Source: Sphingomonadales bacterium (lineage in GTDB: Bacteria > Pseudomonadota > Alphaproteobacteria > Sphingomonadales > Sphingomonadaceae). Taken from it: a stretch of DNA of 64,000 nucleotides. Location of the stretch: the NCBI GenBank assembly GCA_004173185.1, contig SEFZ01000004.1, forward strand, positions 310,001 through 374,000, read 5' to 3'. Below, in pieces: positions 11,029-20,253 of this stretch. The translations under genes were made by a program, and so were the position numbers. Below the pieces are notes generated by a model. That model worked only from the letters and a program-made list of their open reading frames with translations, did no database searches and was not told the origin of the DNA. Position 1 is the first letter of the stretch; each line of letters opens with the position of its first letter.

Positions 11029-12257
11029 GCGCTGAGAAGAGCCGCTTCCAATTGGGGGCGATGGTATTCTCCGCCATGCTGGGCAATGCCTTTGGCGTCG
11101 CGACGCTCTCGACCATTTATGCGCTGGGCAGCCTGGCCCCGCCGCTCGGCGAGGCATTCGGCTGGAGCCGGGCCGAGATCATGAGTGTCGCCTTCGTGAT
11201 GTTGCCCGGGCTGGCGCCGATGATCGTGGCCAGCGGATGGTTCGTCGACCGCTTCGGCGCGAAGAAGCTGATTGCCGGCTCGCAGCTCGGATTGTCGCTC
11301 TGCTTCGTCGCGCTGTCTTTCGTCGAGACGCTGTTCCAGTTCTATTTCCTCTACGCGCTGATGGCCGTGGTCGCGGCGGGCAGTTTCCCGGTCACCTTCG
11401 CCCGCGTGATCGCGGCTAACTTCACCGCGCGGCGGGGGCTCGCATTGGGCTGTGCGCTGGCGGGCACCGGCGTGGCCGGGCTGACCGTGCCTTACATCAC
11501 CACCTGGGCTGTCATTCAGTTCGGCTGGCAGGGTGCCTATCTGGTGCTTGCGGCGCTGCCGCTGATTGCGCTGCCCACGACCTTGCTGTTCATCCCCGCC
11601 GGCTCGACCGGCGCTGCAGTCGCGCTCACACCCGCGCAGGCCGGCAACAGCCGGGCGGAGATATGGGGTTCGATCCGCAGCCGGCGCTACGCGATCAACA
11701 CCTTCGTGTTCTGCGTGGCGGGCGGTGTGCTTGCCGCCGCGGCGATGAGCACCGTTCCGATGCTGGTAGCATCCGGGTTCGAGCCGCTGGCGGCGGCGCG
11801 ACTGGCAGGGATCATCGGCATCACCGTGATCATCGGCCGGCTGGTGATGGGGCATGCCCTGGACCGCGCCTGGGCGCCGCTGGTGACGATGATCGCGTTG
11901 TTGTTTCCGGCGGCGGCGCTGTTCCTCCTGTCGCTGGGGACCACCGACACCTTGCTCATCCTGATACTGCTCGCCGTGCTTGGATTGTCGCTGGGCGCCG
12001 AAGTCGACGCCTGCGCCTATCTCACGTCCCGCTATTTCGGCGTGCGTCACTTCGGCCTGCTCTACAGCATCCAATATGTGATCATCACCGTGGGCACCGC
12101 GGTCGCTTCGCTGGGGATGGGCGCGACTTTCGATCGCACCGGTTCCTATTCGATGGCGATGCTGGGATCGGCGATCTTGATCACCGCGGTTGCGCCGTTG
12201 CTGCTGCTGCTCGGGCCTTATCCCTCGCCGGTCGAGGAAGAGCCGCATATCGCCTGA
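11025..12257 (+). CDS. MFS transporter, monocarboxylate-porter-like
   Basis: A 410-residue membrane protein with about twelve transmembrane segments. The layout, with GWSRAEIMSVAFVMLPGLAPMIVASGWFVDRFGAKK between the first helices, resembles the MCT/oxalate-formate (OFA) branch of the MFS. The start is the ATG overlapping the previous stop (ATGA); the open frame continues upstream only as a shadow of the first MFS gene. Two unrelated MFS carriers back to back suggest import of two different compounds, or one importer and one exporter. It converges with the EthD gene, with 13 bases between the ends. Confidence 0.88.
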   Translation: MSAEKSRFQLGAMVFSAMLGNAFGVATLSTIYALGSLAPPLGEAFGWSRAEIMSVAFVMLPGLAPMIVASGWFVDRFGAKKLIAGSQLGLSLCFVALSFVETLFQFYFLYALMAVVAAGSFPVTFARVIAANFTARRGLALGCALAGTGVAGLTVPYITTWAVIQFGWQGAYLVLAALPLIALPTTLLFIPAGSTGAAVALTPAQAGNSRAEIWGSIRSRRYAINTFVFCVAGGVLAAAAMSTVPMLVASGFEPLAAARLAGIIGITVIIGRLVMGHALDRAWAPLVTMIALLFPAAALFLLSLGTTDTLLILILLAVLGLSLGAEVDACAYLTSRYFGVRHFGLLYSIQYVIITVGTAVASLGMGATFDRTGSYSMAMLGSAILITAVAPLLLLLGPYPSPVEEEPHIA

Positions 12258-12270
12258 GGCTCGGTCGCGC

Positions 12271-12687
12271 TCAGGGTATCTGCGAGCGCTCGGGCGCGCC
12301 GACCAGGTAGATCTGCTTGTTGGCCCGATCCAGGAACTGCTCCTCATCCGCGATGATCCGGTCGGTGGTTTCCTGCGAGCGGTTGGCGAGGAAGGCATCG
12401 TATTCGGTCTGGGATCGGAACCAGATCTGCGTCATCACATCCACGTCCAATGGCTCCCCCGCCTGAATGCGTCCTTCGTCGAGGTAGAGGCGCTCATACC
12501 GGAAAATCTGCGGAAAGAGGCTGGTCACCAGTGGGGCGTGCCGGCTTTCATAATATTGCTTGAACTCGGCCGGGCTGAGTCCGGGCTTGCGGCGCAGGAA
12601 GCATAGCAGGATCACCGGCTGATCCTGCGGTTGGGTCTCTGTCGCGCCCGGCGGGCTTTCGCGGTCTGTCCCTGTCGATTCTTCCAT
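12271..12687 (-). CDS. EthD-domain protein (dimeric alpha+beta barrel)
   Basis: A 138-residue cytoplasmic protein. After a polar 25-residue N-terminal tail it has an EthD/dimeric-ferredoxin-like domain: VILLCFLRRKPGLSPAEFKQYYESRHAPLV, then TQIWFRSQTEYDAFLAN. Proteins of this fold near catabolic enzymes often serve as small isomerases, lyases or accessory proteins; no function can be assigned here. TTG at 12690 directly precedes ATG at 12687; I use the ATG, which has AGGAGA about eight bases upstream. It is the last gene of the minus-strand kinase-ligase operon. Confidence 0.78.
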   Translation of the reverse strand: MEESTGTDRESPPGATETQPQDQPVILLCFLRRKPGLSPAEFKQYYESRHAPLVTSLFPQIFRYERLYLDEGRIQAGEPLDVDVMTQIWFRSQTEYDAFLANRSQETTDRIIADEEQFLDRANKQIYLVGAPERSQIP

Positions 12688-12735
12688 CAATGTTCTCCTG
12701 TCGTGACATGAAACTGTGCGAGGATCACGCCCCGC

Positions 12736-13791
12736 TCATGGCTTGTCTGCTCGCCAGGCGAAATCGACCGCGAAGTCGAGCGACGGCTGGAGGTAGGGTT
12801 TGCAGGATTCGGCCAGCTCATTCTTCGCCGAGCCGTCTTCGGCGCGGGCGATATTGTAGAGCGTCATTCCGGCCAGCCGGAAGAAGTTGAAGGCGATCGC
12901 GAAGTTCAGGTCGCGGCGCGAAAAGGCGTAGCCGGTGCGTTCGGCATAGCTGTCGGCATATTGCTCGATCGTCGGAATGCCGAGCGCGACATAGTCGCGC
13001 CCGCCCAGCGTGAAGAATCCATAATCGGCACGGACGGAGGGCATGAACCAGTTGGTGAGGTTGAATGCGAAGTCCGCCAGCGGATGCCCGATCGTCGCCG
13101 CTTCCCAGTCGAGCACGCCCACCACTTGGGTGCCGTGCGGATCGATCAGCGTGTTGAGCAGCGAGAAATCGTTATGGACGATCGCGCGCCGGTCGTCCTG
13201 GATCGCATTATCTCTGATCCAACGCGTCAGCCATTCGAACTCGGGCAGCTTGCGGCTCTGCGCGTCATATTCCTTCTGCCAATGGGCGACCTGGCGCAGG
13301 AAGAAATTGCCGGGCCGCCCGAAATCGCCGAGGCCGATCGCATCGGGATCGATGCTGTGCAGCCGGGCGATGGTGGCGTTGTGCGAATCATAGACCGCGG
13401 CGCGCTGTTCGTTGGACAGTTCCGGCAATGCGCAGTCGGGGAAGATGCGCCCCTCGATATAGCCCATGACGTAGAATTCGGCGCCGATGAGATCCTTGTC
13501 CTCGCTGTAGAGCATAGGCTCGGGCACCGGAAAGCCGGTCGGGTGCAGCGCGGAGAGCGCGCGAAATTCGCGGCGTAGCGAGCGGGCGCCGATGCCGAGA
13601 GGGTCATTGATGCGGGCCCGAAGCACCAATTGCCGCTCGGCCGTGGTCAGCAGAAAGGTCGGGACCGAGGCGCCGCCGCTGAACTCCCTGATCGCAATTT
13701 GCCGGAGATCGTCGCCAAGCCGGGGCGCGAGGTAATCGGACAGGGCCGGCAATCGGGCCGTCACCATATCGCTCGAACGTGCGCCCTGCAT
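12736..13791 (-). CDS. APH-family phosphotransferase (ACAD10/11- and LvaA-type kinase)
   Basis: A 351-residue aminoglycoside-phosphotransferase-fold kinase. Residues: catalytic loop IVHNDFSLLN with H206, D208 and N213 (Asn replaces the usual Gly in HGDF), and metal-binding D228 in GVLDWEAATIGHPLAD. The family includes the kinase domain of ACAD10/ACAD11 and LvaA of the Pseudomonas levulinate pathway, which phosphorylate 4-hydroxyacyl-CoA so the hydroxyl can be eliminated. The start has a GGAGGGATCG Shine-Dalgarno. It lies 22 bases after an acyl-CoA ligase gene. A paralogue of equal length and motif positions is at 20254. Phosphorylation of a hydroxyacyl-CoA is inferred from family and context; it is not an antibiotic-resistance gene. 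Confidence 0.88.
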   Translation of the reverse strand: MQGARSSDMVTARLPALSDYLAPRLGDDLRQIAIREFSGGASVPTFLLTTAERQLVLRARINDPLGIGARSLRREFRALSALHPTGFPVPEPMLYSEDKDLIGAEFYVMGYIEGRIFPDCALPELSNEQRAAVYDSHNATIARLHSIDPDAIGLGDFGRPGNFFLRQVAHWQKEYDAQSRKLPEFEWLTRWIRDNAIQDDRRAIVHNDFSLLNTLIDPHGTQVVGVLDWEAATIGHPLADFAFNLTNWFMPSVRADYGFFTLGGRDYVALGIPTIEQYADSYAERTGYAFSRRDLNFAIAFNFFRLAGMTLYNIARAEDGSAKNELAESCKPYLQPSLDFAVDFAWRADKP

Positions 13792-13813
13792 CGATCCCTC
13801 CTGCCATCGCTCG

Positions 13814-15358
13814 CTAGATTTTGCGGCCCGCGCCGGCCCAGAATTCGTCGCGCAACTTGCGCTTGAAGATCTTGCCCGAATCCTCGCGCGGCAGATTGCT
13901 CCTGAATTCGATGCGGCGCGGGATCTTGTAGGGGGCGACGCGACCCCGCAGGAATGCGCGGATATCCACCGCGTCGATGGCGACACCCGGCTGGCGCTCG
14001 ACGATGGCGAGGACCGCCTCGCCATATTCCGCGTCGGGTACGCCCAGCACCGCGCAGTCGCGCACGCCGGGCATTTCGTGGAGCTGGCTCTCGATCTCGA
14101 GCGGATAGATGTTCGCCCCGCCCGAGATGATCAGGTCCTGGACGCGGTCACACAGGTACAGATAGCCGTCGGCATCGAAATATCCGACATCGCCGAGCGC
14201 CACAAAGCCGTCCCGATCGGCGGCCGCGCGCTTGGCGTCGTCGCCGTGATAGGTGAACTCTGCCAGGCTGGAATTGCGCGCGACGATCTCACCGATTTCC
14301 CCGGGCGGCAGCGCATTGCCCGCGGCATCGAGAATGCGGATCTCCGCATCCGGGGTGGTGCGGCCGACCGTGCCGGGATGGGCGAGCCATTCGTTGGAAT
14401 TGCAGAATGTGACCAGGCTGACCTCGGTCGATCCATAGCATTCGTCGAAGATCGGGCCCCACCAGGCGATCATCGCTTCCTTGGTGGCGCGCGGGCAGGG
14501 CGCGGCGCCGTGAAAGACCTGGCGCAGCGACGAGAGATCGTATTTCCGCTTCACCTCTTCCGGCAAAGCGAGGAGCCGATGAAACATGATCGGGACCATG
14601 ATCAGGTGCGTGACCTTGTGCCGCGCGACAAGTGCCAGCAGCCCTTCCGCATCGAACCGCGGCTGCAGCACCAGGTTCGCGCCGAACTGGATCGCGAGCA
14701 GCCCATAGAAATTGGGCGCCGTGTGATACATTGGCGACGTCACCATCGCGACGATGCGGGACGGATCGTCGGCAAAGGGTGAGAAGTGGTAGGCGTTCAG
14801 CAGCGCGTCGGCCGCCAGCTTTTTCTGCGCGGTGCTCGGCACTTGGCGGAGCACGCCCTTTGGCTTTCCGGTCGTGCCGGACGTGTAGATGATCGTGCCC
14901 GGTGCCGCGACTGGCGGGCCGGCATAAGCGGGGAATTGCGCGAGCCAGTCATCCCATTCGGGGAAGCCGTCCGGCACTTGCGCGCGCGCATCCGCGATGC
15001 CGAACGCCGCGACGATTTCGGGTGGCGTCGGAATGACCAGCACCGGCAGTGCGGCGGGCAGGATCGCCTTAACGCCGGCAAGTAGATCGGCATGGACGAT
15101 CAGCGCGCGTGCACCGGAATTGGTCAGCAGGTAATCGACTTCGGCCGGCACATAATGCCAGTTCACGGGCGTCGGATAGGCGCCGATCAGACCGGCGGCG
15201 ATGCTCGCTTCGATCATGGCGGGATCGTTGCGCAAATATAGCGCGATGCGATCGCCCGCGGCGATGCCCAGATCGTGGAAACCTGACGCTGCCCGCGCGG
15301 CGCGCTCGCGAATGTCTCCGAGCTGGATGCTGCGTTCGCCGCTCAGGATATAGCTCAT
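13814..15358 (-). CDS. AMP-forming acyl-CoA ligase (ANL superfamily)
   Basis: A 514-residue adenylate-forming enzyme that activates a carboxylic acid with ATP and CoA. Motifs: the P-loop IIYTSGTTGKPKGV; YGSTEVSL (A5); [17 protein letters not shown] (A7-A8) and the C-terminal lysine in PREDSGKIFKRKL. The start is set at MSYILSGERSIQLGDI, which has GGGAGCGGATGCG before it. A longer open frame upstream reads through the promoter region. It is first in the minus operon with the kinase and EthD genes, and divergent from an ACAD gene. The 17-bp palindrome at 15458 lies about 100 bases before its start. Confidence 0.92.
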   Translation of the reverse strand: MSYILSGERSIQLGDIRERAARAASGFHDLGIAAGDRIALYLRNDPAMIEASIAAGLIGAYPTPVNWHYVPAEVDYLLTNSGARALIVHADLLAGVKAILPAALPVLVIPTPPEIVAAFGIADARAQVPDGFPEWDDWLAQFPAYAGPPVAAPGTIIYTSGTTGKPKGVLRQVPSTAQKKLAADALLNAYHFSPFADDPSRIVAMVTSPMYHTAPNFYGLLAIQFGANLVLQPRFDAEGLLALVARHKVTHLIMVPIMFHRLLALPEEVKRKYDLSSLRQVFHGAAPCPRATKEAMIAWWGPIFDECYGSTEVSLVTFCNSNEWLAHPGTVGRTTPDAEIRILDAAGNALPPGEIGEIVARNSSLAEFTYHGDDAKRAAADRDGFVALGDVGYFDADGYLYLCDRVQDLIISGGANIYPLEIESQLHEMPGVRDCAVLGVPDAEYGEAVLAIVERQPGVAIDAVDIRAFLRGRVAPYKIPRRIEFRSNLPREDSGKIFKRKLRDEFWAGAGRKI

Positions 15359-15457
15359 CGCACCGCATCCGCTCCCAATTGGCGCCCCCGCAACACGTCC
15401 ACGGAGAAAATCCGTGCGCGCCGTCTTATTCCGCCGAATGACCATAGAATCATTATT

Positions 15458-15504
15458 TTGCTTGCGGCAAGCAAATTGACACATGATTTTTGCGATGGCA
15501 TCTG
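15458..15504 (+). promoter_or_regulatory. palindromic operator plus promoter (site A)
   Basis: The perfect inverted repeat TTGCTTG-CGG-CAAGCAA occupies 15458-15474. One base later comes a consensus -35 TTGACA (15476-15481), then a 17-base spacer and CATCTG (15499-15504) in the -10 position. The same arrangement is seen at 20112. The site lies between divergent genes and could regulate both the ACAD operon (plus) and the ligase-kinase operon (minus). Confidence 0.8.
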
Positions 15505-15572
15505 GACTGCGTCTCCCCCTTCGACCGGGCAAACGCCGCAACGGCGTCGGGAGAATCGCAAAGGAGGGGCAT

Positions 15573-16847
15573 ATGGATTTCGCTATCCCGACGCGTATCA
15601 AGGATCTGCTCGCGGAGATCGATGCGTTCATTGCCGCCGAGATTCATCCGCTCGAAGCGCAGGGCGACAATGCCCGCTTCTTCGATCATCGCCGCGAGCA
15701 TGCACGGACCGATTGGGACAATGAAGGCCTGCCGCGTCCCGAATGGGAGGCGCTGCTCAAGCAAATGCAAGGCCGCGCCGACAAGGCCGGGCTGCTGCGG
15801 CTTGCGCTGCCTGAGGAGTTCGGCGGCCGCGATGTCGGCAATCTCGCAATGGCCTGCATCCGCGAGCATCTCGCGAACAAGCCAATCGGGCTGCACAATG
15901 ATCCGCAGACCGAGAAATCGATCGTCGGGAATTTCCCCCAGATCCTGATGTATCGCGATTTCGGTCGCCCCGGCCAGCGCGAGACCTGGATCAACGGCAG
16001 CCTCGACGGGTCGCTCTATGCCTCTTTCGCACTGACCGAGCCGGATCATGGGTCGGACGCGACCTGGATGAAGACGCGCGCAGTGCGCGACGGCAATGGC
16101 TGGCGGATCACCGGTGCCAAGATGTGGAATACCGCGATCCATGTCTCGACCCACGACATCGTCTTTTGCCGCACCAGCGGCAAGCAAGGTGACGCTAAGG
16201 GAATTTCCGCCTTCATCGTGCCGATGGATTCGCCGGGCGTGAAGATCGAGAGCTATTACTGGACGTTCAACATGCCGACCGATCACGCGCATGTGACGTT
16301 TCAGGATGTCTATGTTCCGGACGATGCGTTGCTCGGCCCGCTCGACGATGGGCTGGTGCTGGCCCGGCACTTCGTCAACGAGAACCGCATCCGCCAGGCG
16401 GCATCATCGCTCGGCGCCGGTGTGTTCTGCCTCGATGCGGCGGTCGAATATGCGATGGAGCGCAAGCCGTTTGGAAAGCCGCTGGCGATCAACCAGGGGA
16501 TCCAGTTCCCGACCGTCGAGCTAGCCACCCAGGCTGAGATGTTGCGGCTGCTGATCCACAAGACCGCCTGGGAGATGGACCAGATGACCGGTCCCGAAGT
16601 CCAGGCGAAGCTCTCCGACAAGGTGTCAATGTGCAATTACTGGGCGAACCGCTTCTGCTGCGAAGCGGCGGACTGGGCGATCCAGGTCCATGGCGGATTG
16701 GGTTATTCGCGGCACAAGCCGTTCGAGCATATCTATCGCCACTATCGCCGCTATCGCATCACCGAAGGCACCGAGCAGATGCAGATGCGCAATGTCGCCG
16801 GGCATCTGTTCGGCTTCATCGGCGCCAAGCGGGCGAACGCCGGCTGA
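15573..16847 (+). CDS. acyl-CoA dehydrogenase (424 aa type)
   Basis: An ACAD slightly longer than average because of an N-terminal insert (residues about 25-50, rich in charged residues: FFDHRREHARTDWDNEG). The FAD/substrate segments ASFALTEPDHGSDATWMKTR and ITGAKMWNTAIH are present, as is IQVHGGLGYSRHKPFEHIYR. The catalytic glutamate appears retained in ITEGTEQMQMR. The overall form is like the ACADs that accompany APH-type kinases (ACAD10/11-like), though the retained EGT suggests ordinary dehydrogenation. The start has AAGGAGGGGC before it. It is the first gene downstream of operator site A. Confidence 0.88.
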   Translation: MDFAIPTRIKDLLAEIDAFIAAEIHPLEAQGDNARFFDHRREHARTDWDNEGLPRPEWEALLKQMQGRADKAGLLRLALPEEFGGRDVGNLAMACIREHLANKPIGLHNDPQTEKSIVGNFPQILMYRDFGRPGQRETWINGSLDGSLYASFALTEPDHGSDATWMKTRAVRDGNGWRITGAKMWNTAIHVSTHDIVFCRTSGKQGDAKGISAFIVPMDSPGVKIESYYWTFNMPTDHAHVTFQDVYVPDDALLGPLDDGLVLARHFVNENRIRQAASSLGAGVFCLDAAVEYAMERKPFGKPLAINQGIQFPTVELATQAEMLRLLIHKTAWEMDQMTGPEVQAKLSDKVSMCNYWANRFCCEAADWAIQVHGGLGYSRHKPFEHIYRHYRRYRITEGTEQMQMRNVAGHLFGFIGAKRANAG

Positions 16848-16862
16848 TACTCGAAGGACGCT

Positions 16863-17669
16863 GTGAAGATGCCTGATCCGAACGACCCGATATTGCTTGA
16901 AAGCCGCGATGGTGCGGTGCTGACGCTACGGCTGAACCGCCCAGACCGCTTGAATGCATTGAGCGTCGAGCTTTGCGAGAGGCTGCTCGATGCAGTCGAT
17001 CGCGCTGATCGCGATGCGGGTGTCGGCGTAGTCGTTATCGGGGGCAGTGGCCGCGCGTTCTGCGCGGGTGGCGATGTGAAGGACATGGCTGACGAAAGCG
17101 TCGTGCCGTCTCGCGGAGAGACGGTAGCAAGCCTGAAGCACACCCACCGCCTGCCGCAGCTGATGCGTTCGAGCGGCAAGGTGTTCATCGCCAGCATCAA
17201 TGGTCCGGCGTTCGGCGCGGGCCTCGCGATCTCGTTGAGCTGCGACCTGCGGATCGCGGGCCGATCGGCACGGTTCGGCACGGCCTTCGCCAAGGTCGGG
17301 CTCTCGGGGGATCTCGGCATGTCGTATACGCTGACTCAGGCAGTTGGCGCTGCCCATGCCCGGCGCCTGCTGCTATCGGCCGATCCGGTCGATGCGGAGC
17401 GCGCGCTGGCGCTGGGGTTGGTCGATCATCTGGTCGAGGACGACGCGCTGGACGCCGCCACGACCTCCCTGGCGCGCCAATATGCCGAGGGTCCGCCGCT
17501 CGCTTACGCACTGATCAAGCGCAACCTTGTCCATGCAGAAGGAGCGAGCTTCGCACAGTCGATCGCGCACGAAATCGAATCTCAGGCGACGACGATGCTG
17601 AGCGCCGATCACCGCGAGGCGGTAGCGGCGTTCACCGCGAAACGGCCCGGCCGCTACGTCGGAAAGTAG
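16863..17669 (+). CDS. enoyl-CoA hydratase/isomerase family protein, PaaG-like active site
   Basis: A 268-residue crotonase. Oxyanion-hole segments: FCAGGDVKDMAD and INGPAFGAGLAISLSCDLRI. Both hydratase glutamates are absent: the first place reads GAGLAIS and the second FGTAFAKVGLSGD. The Asp of GLSGDLG is kept, as in PaaG-type isomerases, so an isomerase or another crotonase reaction is more likely than plain hydration. The start is GTG (GAAGGA four bases upstream); an ATG two codons later is possible. It lies between ACAD genes in the operon controlled by site A. Confidence 0.87.
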   Translation: MKMPDPNDPILLESRDGAVLTLRLNRPDRLNALSVELCERLLDAVDRADRDAGVGVVVIGGSGRAFCAGGDVKDMADESVVPSRGETVASLKHTHRLPQLMRSSGKVFIASINGPAFGAGLAISLSCDLRIAGRSARFGTAFAKVGLSGDLGMSYTLTQAVGAAHARRLLLSADPVDAERALALGLVDHLVEDDALDAATTSLARQYAEGPPLAYALIKRNLVHAEGASFAQSIAHEIESQATTMLSADHREAVAAFTAKRPGRYVGK

Positions 17670-17709
17670 CCGGGGAAAATAGCGCCCGCCCGCGAATAAA
17701 GGAAAGCCC

Positions 17710-18861
17710 GTGCATCTTAGTCTATCTGCCGATCAGGAATTGTTGCGCGACGGCATCGCCAGGCTGCTGGCCAATTACACACCTGCAAGCGGGCATGATC
17801 GGGCGGACTGGCGCGCGCTATGGCGAGCGCTGGCCGAGGGCGGCTGGCTTGCCGTTGCCGCACCCGAAGCGAGCGGCGGGATGGAGCTGGGTGCTGACAG
17901 CATCGGCTTGCTCGCGCTCGAGCTCGGCCGGGCGGCGGCTTCGGCTCCGTTTGTCGAAGCGGCCGTTACCAGCATCTCGCTGATCGCCGCGCTCGCGACG
18001 CCAAATCGGCGGGAGGAGTGGCTGCCGGCGATCATCGCGGGCGAGATGCTGACCGTTCCGCTGCTCGAGCAGACAATTGCAAGCGGCCCCGGCGCGCCAC
18101 TCGCCGATGTGCGCAAAGTCGATGGTGGATGGCGCGTTTCCGGCGCTCCGGTTCTGGTTCGCTGGGGCGATGTCGCGGACTCCTTCCTCGTGCCGGTGAC
18201 ATGCGAAGGCGGCAGGTTGGCGCTGGCCCGTGTCGGGCGCGACGCAGGGGGCGTCGCGATCAATCCGTATCCGACGATCGAAACCGCCCAGAGCTGCCGG
18301 CTCCAGCTATCCGATGTGTTCGTCGGCGAAGACGATCTGGTCGATCGCGGCGATGTGGGCGTGGCATGGGCGATGGCGCGCGATCGTGCGATCGGTTTCG
18401 CCTGCAACGACGCGGTCGGCGGCATGGAGCGATTGCTGCAGCTGACCGCGCAGTATCTCGAGACGCGCGAGCAATTCGGGCGGAAGCTCTCCGCCAACCA
18501 GGCGCTGGAGCATCGGGTCGCGCGCATGGCGATCGCCACCGAGGAGGCGCGCGGCATCGCATTATATGCAGTGCTGGCGGGCGACGAGGATGGGGCGGTG
18601 CTGCACGCCGCGGCCGGTGCCGCCAAGGCCAGGATCGGCACGGCCGCGCGGTTCGTGGCGCACAATGCGGTCCAGCTTCACGGCGGCATGGGGGTGAGTG
18701 AGGAGACGGTCGTGCATCTCTTTTTCAAGCGGCTGATGGCGTTCGAGAACTGGCTGGGAACGACGACACAGTACGCCGAGGAGGTTGCGGAACGGCTGCG
18801 CGCGACGCGAGGATCGCAATCGGTCATCGACCTCGTCAATCGCGCGCAGGTGGCTGCCTGA
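17710..18861 (+). CDS. acyl-CoA dehydrogenase, probable subunit of a heteromer
   Basis: A 383-residue ACAD. N-terminal helical domain HLSLSADQELLRDGIARLL, a small beta domain that lacks the usual TEPxxGSD motif, and a C-terminal domain with LETREQFGRKLSANQALEHR and VQLHGGMGVSEETVVHLFFK. It resembles the subunit type that in ChsE-like enzymes does not bind FAD alone. GTG start with AAAGGAAA upstream. Its stop overlaps the next ACAD start (TGATG), a strong sign of 1:1 synthesis with the 403-residue partner. Confidence 0.88.
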   Translation: MHLSLSADQELLRDGIARLLANYTPASGHDRADWRALWRALAEGGWLAVAAPEASGGMELGADSIGLLALELGRAAASAPFVEAAVTSISLIAALATPNRREEWLPAIIAGEMLTVPLLEQTIASGPGAPLADVRKVDGGWRVSGAPVLVRWGDVADSFLVPVTCEGGRLALARVGRDAGGVAINPYPTIETAQSCRLQLSDVFVGEDDLVDRGDVGVAWAMARDRAIGFACNDAVGGMERLLQLTAQYLETREQFGRKLSANQALEHRVARMAIATEEARGIALYAVLAGDEDGAVLHAAAGAAKARIGTAARFVAHNAVQLHGGMGVSEETVVHLFFKRLMAFENWLGTTTQYAEEVAERLRATRGSQSVIDLVNRAQVAA

Positions 18862-20072
18862 TGCACCTCCAGCTTTCCAGCGACGAACGCGCGTTTCAGG
18901 GCGAGGTCAGGGCATTCCTCGATCAGGTCGATCCCGATCTGATGCGGCGTGAACGCATCAATGCGAGCTTCCTTTCGGATTTCGACGTCAATCGTGCCTG
19001 GCACAATGCGCTCTATGCCCGGGGTTGGGCCGCGCCGAATTTCCCAGTCGAACATGGCGGTACCGGCTGGACGCCGACGCAGCTTTATATTTTCGAGACC
19101 GAGCTTGCCCGGGCAGGCGCGCCGCCTTTGTGGGGGGCGGGAATCGCGATGGTCGCCCCGGTGCTGCTGCGCTATGGTAGCGACGAGCAGAAAGCGCGGC
19201 TTATCCCGCGCATCCTGTCGGGTGAGGATTATTGGTGCCAGGGCTATTCGGAGCCGGGCGCCGGATCCGATCTTGCTTCGTTGCAGATGCGCGCGGACCG
19301 CGACGGCGACGACTATGTCCTCAACGGCACCAAGATCTGGACGTCGCACGCGCACGTCTCGAACAAGATATTCTGCCTGGTCCGCACCACGCGCCTGCCC
19401 AAGCGGCAGCAAGGGATCAGCTTCATAATCTTCGACATGGATTTGCCGGGCATCACCATTCAGCCGATCCGAACGATGGACGGCAGCCACGAGGTCAACC
19501 AGGTCTTTTTCGACAATGTCCGCGTGCCCGCCGAGAACCTGATCGGCGCGGAGAATGACGGATGGACGGTTGCCAAATATCTGCTCGAGCATGAGCGCGG
19601 CGGATTCATCTACGCGCCGCGCCTGCGGCAGCGGCTGCACCGCGCGATACAGGTCGCCGGCGCCACGCGGACCGACAATGATAGCGCGCTCGACGATCCG
19701 CTGATTGCCAATCGGCTGGCCCAGATCAGCATGGATCTCGATGCGTTCGAGATGGTCGAGCTGGGCATGGTCGCCAAGCTGCAGGCGGGCACGGACTTGG
19801 GCGTCGGGGCATCGATCGCCAAGCTTCGCGGCAGCGAGATTCGTCAGTCGATCAGTGAGATCGTGACCGACATATTGGGCCCGGAAAGCCTGTATTTCGC
19901 GCCGGACCAGCTAGCCGAGGCACATGATTTCCAAGATCCGCTGGAGCAGGCGCGGGCCATGGCGACCCAGGTCTATCTCCAGGATCGGGCCTTCACGATC
20001 TTCGGCGGCGCCAGTGAGATCCAGCTTTCGATCATCGGTCGGAACGTCTTTTTTGCCGCCACAACCTCCTGA
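18861..20072 (+). CDS. acyl-CoA dehydrogenase, FAD-binding partner subunit
   Basis: A 403-residue ACAD with the canonical beta-domain (YWCQGYSEPGAGSDLASLQ and YVLNGTKIWTSHAHVSNKI). At the C-terminus FTIFGGASEIQLSIIGRNV replaces the usual YEGTxxI, so the classical catalytic Glu is Gly here; in heteromeric ACADs the base can come from another position. The start overlaps the stop of the 383-residue ACAD by one base. Last gene of the site-A operon; only about 40 bases separate it from operator site B. Confidence 0.9.
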   Translation: MHLQLSSDERAFQGEVRAFLDQVDPDLMRRERINASFLSDFDVNRAWHNALYARGWAAPNFPVEHGGTGWTPTQLYIFETELARAGAPPLWGAGIAMVAPVLLRYGSDEQKARLIPRILSGEDYWCQGYSEPGAGSDLASLQMRADRDGDDYVLNGTKIWTSHAHVSNKIFCLVRTTRLPKRQQGISFIIFDMDLPGITIQPIRTMDGSHEVNQVFFDNVRVPAENLIGAENDGWTVAKYLLEHERGGFIYAPRLRQRLHRAIQVAGATRTDNDSALDDPLIANRLAQISMDLDAFEMVELGMVAKLQAGTDLGVGASIAKLRGSEIRQSISEIVTDILGPESLYFAPDQLAEAHDFQDPLEQARAMATQVYLQDRAFTIFGGASEIQLSIIGRNVFFAATTS

Positions 20073-20111
20073 CGCGACGAAGATCGACCGATATGGCGGT
20101 TCTTCATTTAA

Positions 20112-20158
20112 TTGCTTGGCGCAAGCAACTTGACACGCGTGGGGCGGCCTGCAATCTG
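20112..20158 (+). promoter_or_regulatory. palindromic operator plus promoter (site B)
   Basis: Perfect inverted repeat TTGCTTG-GCG-CAAGCAA (20112-20128), one base, then TTGACA (20130-20135), a 17-base spacer and AATCTG (20153-20158). Layout and even the -10 sequence match site A although the spacer sequences differ, so the conserved parts look selected. It would drive the kinase-ligase-to-ligase operon starting at 20254. Confidence 0.8.
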
Positions 20159-20253
20159 TGTGGTGCGCATCTTACGGATGCGCAGCCCTAGGGGCATTTG
20201 GGGATGACAAGCCGGTTGTAACGGCGGCAGTTCGAGAGGCGCTTGAAATCGAT

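Noticed and set aside
10956..12398. 480-codon open frame antisense to the second MFS gene
   Set aside because: Low-complexity Arg/Gln/His composition typical of shadow frames.
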